Shown in pieces: positions 33,063 to 36,632 of a stretch of 36,632 bases of DNA. The position numbers and the translations under genes are program-made. The notes beneath the pieces are model-generated. The model made no database searches. It saw nothing but the letters and a program-made list of their open reading frames with translations, and was not told where the DNA came from. Position 1 is the first letter of the stretch. Each line of letters opens with the position of its first letter. The stretch comes from Deltaproteobacteria bacterium (GTDB lineage Bacteria > Desulfobacterota > BSN033 > UBA1163): NCBI GenBank assembly GCA_020059605.1, contig JAGVBT010000072.1, positions 1 to 36,632 of the forward strand, in the 5' to 3' direction.

Positions 33063-34067
33063 GTGAGACGCGGGTTGTTCGTCATTTTGGCGGCAGTGAT
33101 TGCCGGAGTTTTTCTCTTCTATTTTTTCATTAGGGAGAAGAAAGAAGAATACCCCTCGATCAGGGTGTCCGGCAATATTGAGACGACGGAGGTGGATGTC
33201 GGGTTCAAAATCTCGGGAAGGATTGCCCATCTTTCCCTTCGGGAAGGGGATTGGGTCGAAAAGGGGAGGGTGATCGCGCGCCTGGATGATGAGGACCTTC
33301 GCCAGCGGCTTGAACTGGCACGGGCCACCCTGAGGTCGTCCCAGGCTCGTTTGGGAAAATTGCTGGCCGGTCCAAGGCCGGAGGAGGTCGGGGAGGCAGA
33401 GGCCGGGCTCCGGCAGGCCCAGTTCGATTTTGATCATAAGAAAATCCAGTGGAGCCGGATGAAAGCCCTCTATGACGGTCGGGTGATTCCCAGGGAAACC
33501 ATGGATCATACGGAGACTCAATTAAAGATCGCAGGGGCGGCCCTGGAGAGGGCGACGGAGGTTTATAAATTGGTGAAGGAAGGGCCGAGGAAAGAGGATA
33601 TCGAAGATGGGAAGGCCCAGGTCGAACAGGCGCAAGCCTCTCTGAGGCTGTCGGAAACGCAGCTTGGTTATACGGTTCTCCATTCCCCGATCTCCGGAAT
33701 GGTTCTTGTCAAATCGGGAGAGGTAGGGGAGGTGGTCAACCCGGGCACCTCCATCGTTACCATCGCCGATATCGACCATGTCTGGTTAAAAGCCTATATC
33801 CCGATGACCGAACTGGGCCGCGTCAAATGGGGCCAGGATGTGGTGGTGACAACGGACCTCCAGCCCCCGAAAGAGTATAAAGGGAGAATCTCTTTTATTT
33901 CTCCCCAGGCAGAGTTCACACCCAAGCAGATCCAGACGGAGAAGGAAAGGGTGACCCTGGTTTATCGGATCAAAGTGGACCTTCCGAATGCAGACCATGA
34001 ACTGAAGCCGGGTATGCCGGCCGACGGGCGGATTTTGCTGCCATCTCCGGGGGTGAGGGAAAAATGA
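33063..34067 (+). CDS. HlyD-family membrane fusion protein
   Basis: 334 aa. Starts at GTG 33063 with GGAGG upstream; the ATG two bases earlier reads ATG-TGA and cannot be used. One N-terminal membrane helix (about 4-24), the first half of the lipoyl/barrel-sandwich domain (SGNIETTEVDVGFKISGRIAHLSLREGDWVEKGRVIARLDD, about 36-80), a long coiled-coil hairpin (about 75-190), and the second lipoyl half with ISGMVLVKSGEVGEVVNPG. It should span the periplasm as the adaptor of an export system. Overlaps the next gene by 4 bp (ATGA). Resembles E. coli YbhG/YhiI-type adaptors paired with ABC-2 permeases. Confidence 0.92.
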   Translation: MRRGLFVILAAVIAGVFLFYFFIREKKEEYPSIRVSGNIETTEVDVGFKISGRIAHLSLREGDWVEKGRVIARLDDEDLRQRLELARATLRSSQARLGKLLAGPRPEEVGEAEAGLRQAQFDFDHKKIQWSRMKALYDGRVIPRETMDHTETQLKIAGAALERATEVYKLVKEGPRKEDIEDGKAQVEQAQASLRLSETQLGYTVLHSPISGMVLVKSGEVGEVVNPGTSIVTIADIDHVWLKAYIPMTELGRVKWGQDVVVTTDLQPPKEYKGRISFISPQAEFTPKQIQTEKERVTLVYRIKVDLPNADHELKPGMPADGRILLPSPGVREK

Positions 34068-35197
34068 ATCCATCCCGGACCTGGGCGATCGTAAGGAAGG
34101 AGTTTATCCACATCTACCGCGACCCGAGAAGCCTGGGACTGGTCCTTCTCATGCCCGCCCTTCTGATGCTCCTTTTCGGTTATGCGGTGACGCTCGATGT
34201 AAAAAAAGTGAAAATCGCTGTTCTCAACCATGACGGCGCGCAGGAGAGCCTTTCCTTTATCCATCGGTTCAGCGGTTCTCCGTATTTTGCCCTTCGGTCA
34301 TTTGTTCGGGATGAACGGGAGATGAGAAGGTTGATCGATGAGGGAGCCGTTAAGATGGGGCTGGTTCTTCCAAGGGATTTCTCCAGAATGATAAAGGCGG
34401 AGAAGAAAGCTCCCGTTCAGGTGGTGCTGGACGGAACCGATTCCAACAGTGCCAATATCATCCTCGGTTATGTCCAGGCCATTGTCCGGGAATACACGCA
34501 GGAGAAGACCTTTCTAAAAATTGAACGGTTGGGCGGGAGCAGGCCGGTCCCGCCGGTGGAGGGACGCCCAAGAATCTGGTTCAACGAGGAGTTGGAATCG
34601 AAATACTATTTTGTCCCCGGACTGGTGGCCGTCATCATTTCAATCATCGGAGTTCTGCTCACCGGTCAGGTGGTGGTCAGGGAATGGGAAAGGGGAACCA
34701 TGGAAATCCTGATTTCGACCCCTGTCCGGAAAACGGAATTGATTGTCGGCAAGTTATTCCCATACTTCTTTTTAGGCCTCCTGGATCTATCTCTGGCCAT
34801 CCTGATGGGAACGATGGTCTTTCAAGTCCCGTTGAGAGGAAGCGTTGTCCTCCTTCTCCTGCTCTCCGGCATCTACCTCGTTGCCGCCTTGGCCATGGGG
34901 TTGACCATCTCCGCGGTTGCCAGGACACAACTGCTGGCCAATCAAATGGCCATGATCATCGGTTTTCTGCCCACTTTCCTCCTCTCAGGGTTTACCTTTG
35001 TCATTGCGAACATGCCTCTCTGGCTTCAGGTCATCACCTACGGGATTGCTCCCAGGTATTATGTGACCATCGTCAAAGAGATCTTTCTGAAAGGATCGGA
35101 CTTAACCTTCCTCTGGAAGGAGGCCCTGGCGTTGATCGGGATGGGAGGGTTAGGGCTTCTGGTGGCGACCAGAAGTTTCAAGAAGGAGCTGAGATAA
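34064..35197 (+). CDS. ABC-2 type transporter permease (YbhS/YhhJ-like), first of a pair
   Basis: 377 aa. First helix about 22-45 (SLGLVLLMPALLMLLFGYAV), then a large extracytoplasmic domain with VVLDGTDSNSANIILGYV, and a C-terminal block of five helices (about 185-375) with the QVVVREWERGTMEILISTPV coupling region typical of ABC-2 permeases. Translationally coupled to the HlyD gene. It resembles the permeases of the YbhFSR and RbbA-linked systems; drug or lipid-like substrate is unknown. No ABC ATPase gene follows or precedes it in the window. Confidence 0.92.
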   Translation: MNPSRTWAIVRKEFIHIYRDPRSLGLVLLMPALLMLLFGYAVTLDVKKVKIAVLNHDGAQESLSFIHRFSGSPYFALRSFVRDEREMRRLIDEGAVKMGLVLPRDFSRMIKAEKKAPVQVVLDGTDSNSANIILGYVQAIVREYTQEKTFLKIERLGGSRPVPPVEGRPRIWFNEELESKYYFVPGLVAVIISIIGVLLTGQVVVREWERGTMEILISTPVRKTELIVGKLFPYFFLGLLDLSLAILMGTMVFQVPLRGSVVLLLLLSGIYLVAALAMGLTISAVARTQLLANQMAMIIGFLPTFLLSGFTFVIANMPLWLQVITYGIAPRYYVTIVKEIFLKGSDLTFLWKEALALIGMGGLGLLVATRSFKKELR

Positions 35198-35214
35198 AAA
35201 AGGAAAAGAAGGAT

Positions 35215-35293
35215 GGAATATTGAAATGATGGAATAATGGATAAAGATTTTGATTAAAAGTTAACCCAATATTCCATTATTCCAACATTCCAA
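35215..35293. repeat. Inverted repeat between the two permease genes
   Basis: Arms 35221-35240 and 35274-35293 match in inverted order at 18 of 20 bases (ATGGAATAATGG / CCATTATTCCA core). It splits the operon with a 104-bp gap and could stabilise or attenuate the mRNA. Confidence 0.65.
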
Positions 35294-35301
35294 CGGTTTT
35301 T

Positions 35302-36432
35302 ATGTTTGAACGAGTTCGATTTCTGTTCGTCAAAGAGTTGATTCAGGTCTTCAGGGATAAGCGGTTGCGGATCACGCTTCTCTTTCCGCCCATTTTCCAG
35401 CTGATCGTTTTCGGCTATGCGGCAAACCTCGATGTAAAGAATATCGCCACTGCGATCAGGGACCTGGACCGGAGTGTCGATTCAAGAAACCTCGCCGACC
35501 GGTTCGAGCGGTCCAAGTATTTTAAAGTTGTCTCTCACCCGCAAACCCCTGAAGAGATCGAACTTCTCATCAACAAAGGAGAGGCCGTGCTCACCATCGA
35601 CATACCAAGCGGGTTTTCACGAAAAATAAAGAAAGGGGACACCGCCGGGGTCCAGATCATCGTCGATGGGACGGAGTCCAATACGGCGATGATTGCCCTG
35701 GGATATGTCAGCCGCATTCTTTCCGAATATTCGGCCGAGAAGGTGGTCAAAAAGCTGAACCGCGAAGGAAGGAGGGATTTCGAAGAGGCGGGAGTGGAAT
35801 TGGAACCCCGGGTCTGGTTTAACCCCAATCTCGAAAGTCGATATTTTTATGTCCCCGGGGTCATCGCGACGATTGCCTTTCTTCTCCCGATGATCCTGAC
35901 CGCCCAGGCCATTGTGAGGGAGCGGGAGATGGGAACGCTCGAACAGATCATGGTGACCCCCATCCGCTCCTGGGAACTGGTTCTCGGAAAGACGCTTCCC
36001 TTCGCTCTCATCGGTCTGATCGATGTCGTCATGATTGCCCTTCTGGGAGTATTCTGGTTTGAAATACCGCTCCGCGGAAACCCTTTGGTGTTGCTCCTGG
36101 GGACCTTCCTGTTTCTCATGAGCTCGGTGGGAATCGGCCTTTTCATCTCCACCATCTCATCGACGCAGCAGCAGGCCCAAATTTCCACCTTCTTCTTCAT
36201 GAACCCCGCCTTTATCCTGTCAGGGTTTGCCTTCCCCCTGGAGAACATGCCGGAGTGGCTTCAGACGATGACCTATCTCAACCCCTTGCGGTATTTCCTG
36301 ATCATCATCCGGGGGGTCTTTCTCAAAGGGGTTGGCCTGGAGGTCCTGTGGCATCAGATGCTGGCCCTGGCTGTCCTGGGTGGGTTGATGATTACATTGA
36401 GTTCGGTGAGGTTCCGGAAAAGACTGAAATAA
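35302..36432 (+). CDS. ABC-2 type transporter permease (YbhR-like), second of a pair
   Basis: 376 aa, a clear paralogue of the preceding permease: N-terminal helix with LLFPPIFQLIVFGYAANLDVKNI, a large extracytoplasmic domain with VDGTESNTAMIALGYV, and a C-terminal five-helix block with QAIVREREMGTLEQIMVTPI. The two presumably form a heterodimeric channel with the HlyD protein. Start ATG at 35302 lacks a strong ribosome-binding site, since the gap holds a repeat. The ATPase must come from elsewhere, as only 200 bases remain and they hold no gene. Confidence 0.92.
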   Translation: MFERVRFLFVKELIQVFRDKRLRITLLFPPIFQLIVFGYAANLDVKNIATAIRDLDRSVDSRNLADRFERSKYFKVVSHPQTPEEIELLINKGEAVLTIDIPSGFSRKIKKGDTAGVQIIVDGTESNTAMIALGYVSRILSEYSAEKVVKKLNREGRRDFEEAGVELEPRVWFNPNLESRYFYVPGVIATIAFLLPMILTAQAIVREREMGTLEQIMVTPIRSWELVLGKTLPFALIGLIDVVMIALLGVFWFEIPLRGNPLVLLLGTFLFLMSSVGIGLFISTISSTQQQAQISTFFFMNPAFILSGFAFPLENMPEWLQTMTYLNPLRYFLIIIRGVFLKGVGLEVLWHQMLALAVLGGLMITLSSVRFRKRLK

Positions 36433-36460
36433 GAGAGGCATAAATCCGAAGCACGAAATC

Positions 36461-36494
36461 CCTGCCTTCGCCGAAGCGGCTTCGCGCAGGCAGG
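36461..36494. repeat. Nested palindrome inside a dispersed GAAATCC-type repeat
   Basis: Outer arms CCTGCCTTCGC and GCGCAGGCAGG pair at 10 of 11, and the loop GAAGC-G-GCTTC is itself a palindrome. The flanks (AATCCGAAGCACGAAATC before, CGAAATTCGAAAC after) look like one repeat that was cut by this one. Confidence 0.6.
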
Positions 36495-36573
36495 CGAAAT
36501 TCGAAACAAATACGAATTTTCGAAATACAAATGATGATACATTCGTAAAAAGTCAAAAAACAAGAAAGACGTC

Positions 36574-36615
36574 ATGCTGAACTCGGTTTCGAGTCGTACC
36601 GACTTGTTTCAGCAT
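36574..36615. repeat. Palindromic repeat (ATGCTGAA ... TTCAGCAT)
   Basis: An 8-bp perfect stem encloses a smaller hairpin (ACTCGG / CGAGT). It is a REP-like element; the window ends 17 bp later. Confidence 0.55.
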
Positions 36616-36632
36616 CCAACAGTTTCAAGAAC

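Overview
The window looks like chromosomal DNA from an uncultured Desulfobacterota (Deltaproteobacteria-like) bacterium. This is inferred, not proven, from: Gram-negative envelope genes (lptE, murJ); a TAXI-type TRAP transporter; a class I GEMM (cyclic dinucleotide) riboswitch of the kind common in Geobacter relatives; a sigma-54 promoter; and many short palindromic or inverted repeats between genes. No rRNA, tRNA or CRISPR array was seen.

Layout. (1) 1-2069: tail of lptE, then efp and epmA (elongation factor P and its modifying enzyme). (2) 2096-12495: an accessory block made of a REP-associated tyrosine transposase bounded by perfect 22-bp inverted repeats, one giant G+C-rich gene for an NdvB/ChvB-type cyclic beta-1,2-glucan synthase (3058 aa), and a ~150-bp MITE-like element. 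(3) 12512-20335: an A+T-richer accessory block with a B12-binding radical SAM protein, a solo GAF-like protein, a small membrane protein, a PilZ / Cys-rich protein / type IV pilin operon, a Tat-exported nitroreductase and an alpha/beta hydrolase. (4) 20332-25885: housekeeping genes, namely a KamA/EpmB-like lysine 2,3-aminomutase, a THUMP RNA methyltransferase, holA, rpsT and murJ. (5) 26046-30394: a TAXI TRAP transporter (fused permease plus binding protein) divergent from an FAD-dependent amine/amino-acid oxidase. (6) 30457-32939: rpmB and a long RelA/SpoT gene. (7) 33063-36432: an HlyD membrane-fusion protein and two ABC-2 permeases with no ATPase gene beside them.

The most interesting part is 15.5-19.2 kb. 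The PilZ-pilin operon is read from a near-consensus sigma-54 promoter through a GEMM-I riboswitch and an intrinsic terminator, so one cyclic-dinucleotide signal could act both on the RNA and on the PilZ protein it encodes. The PilZ protein and the small protein after it share an N-terminal CxFY / CDL four-cysteine pattern. The genes on either side of this operon (small membrane protein and nitroreductase) share a leader module, made of ACCTT-rich boxes plus a hairpin, that I do not recognise.

EF-P, EpmA and the aminomutase together could make a beta-lysylated EF-P. The order lptE ... holA-rpsT-murJ suggests that an ancestral envelope/housekeeping cluster was opened by ~22 kb containing most of the accessory genes.
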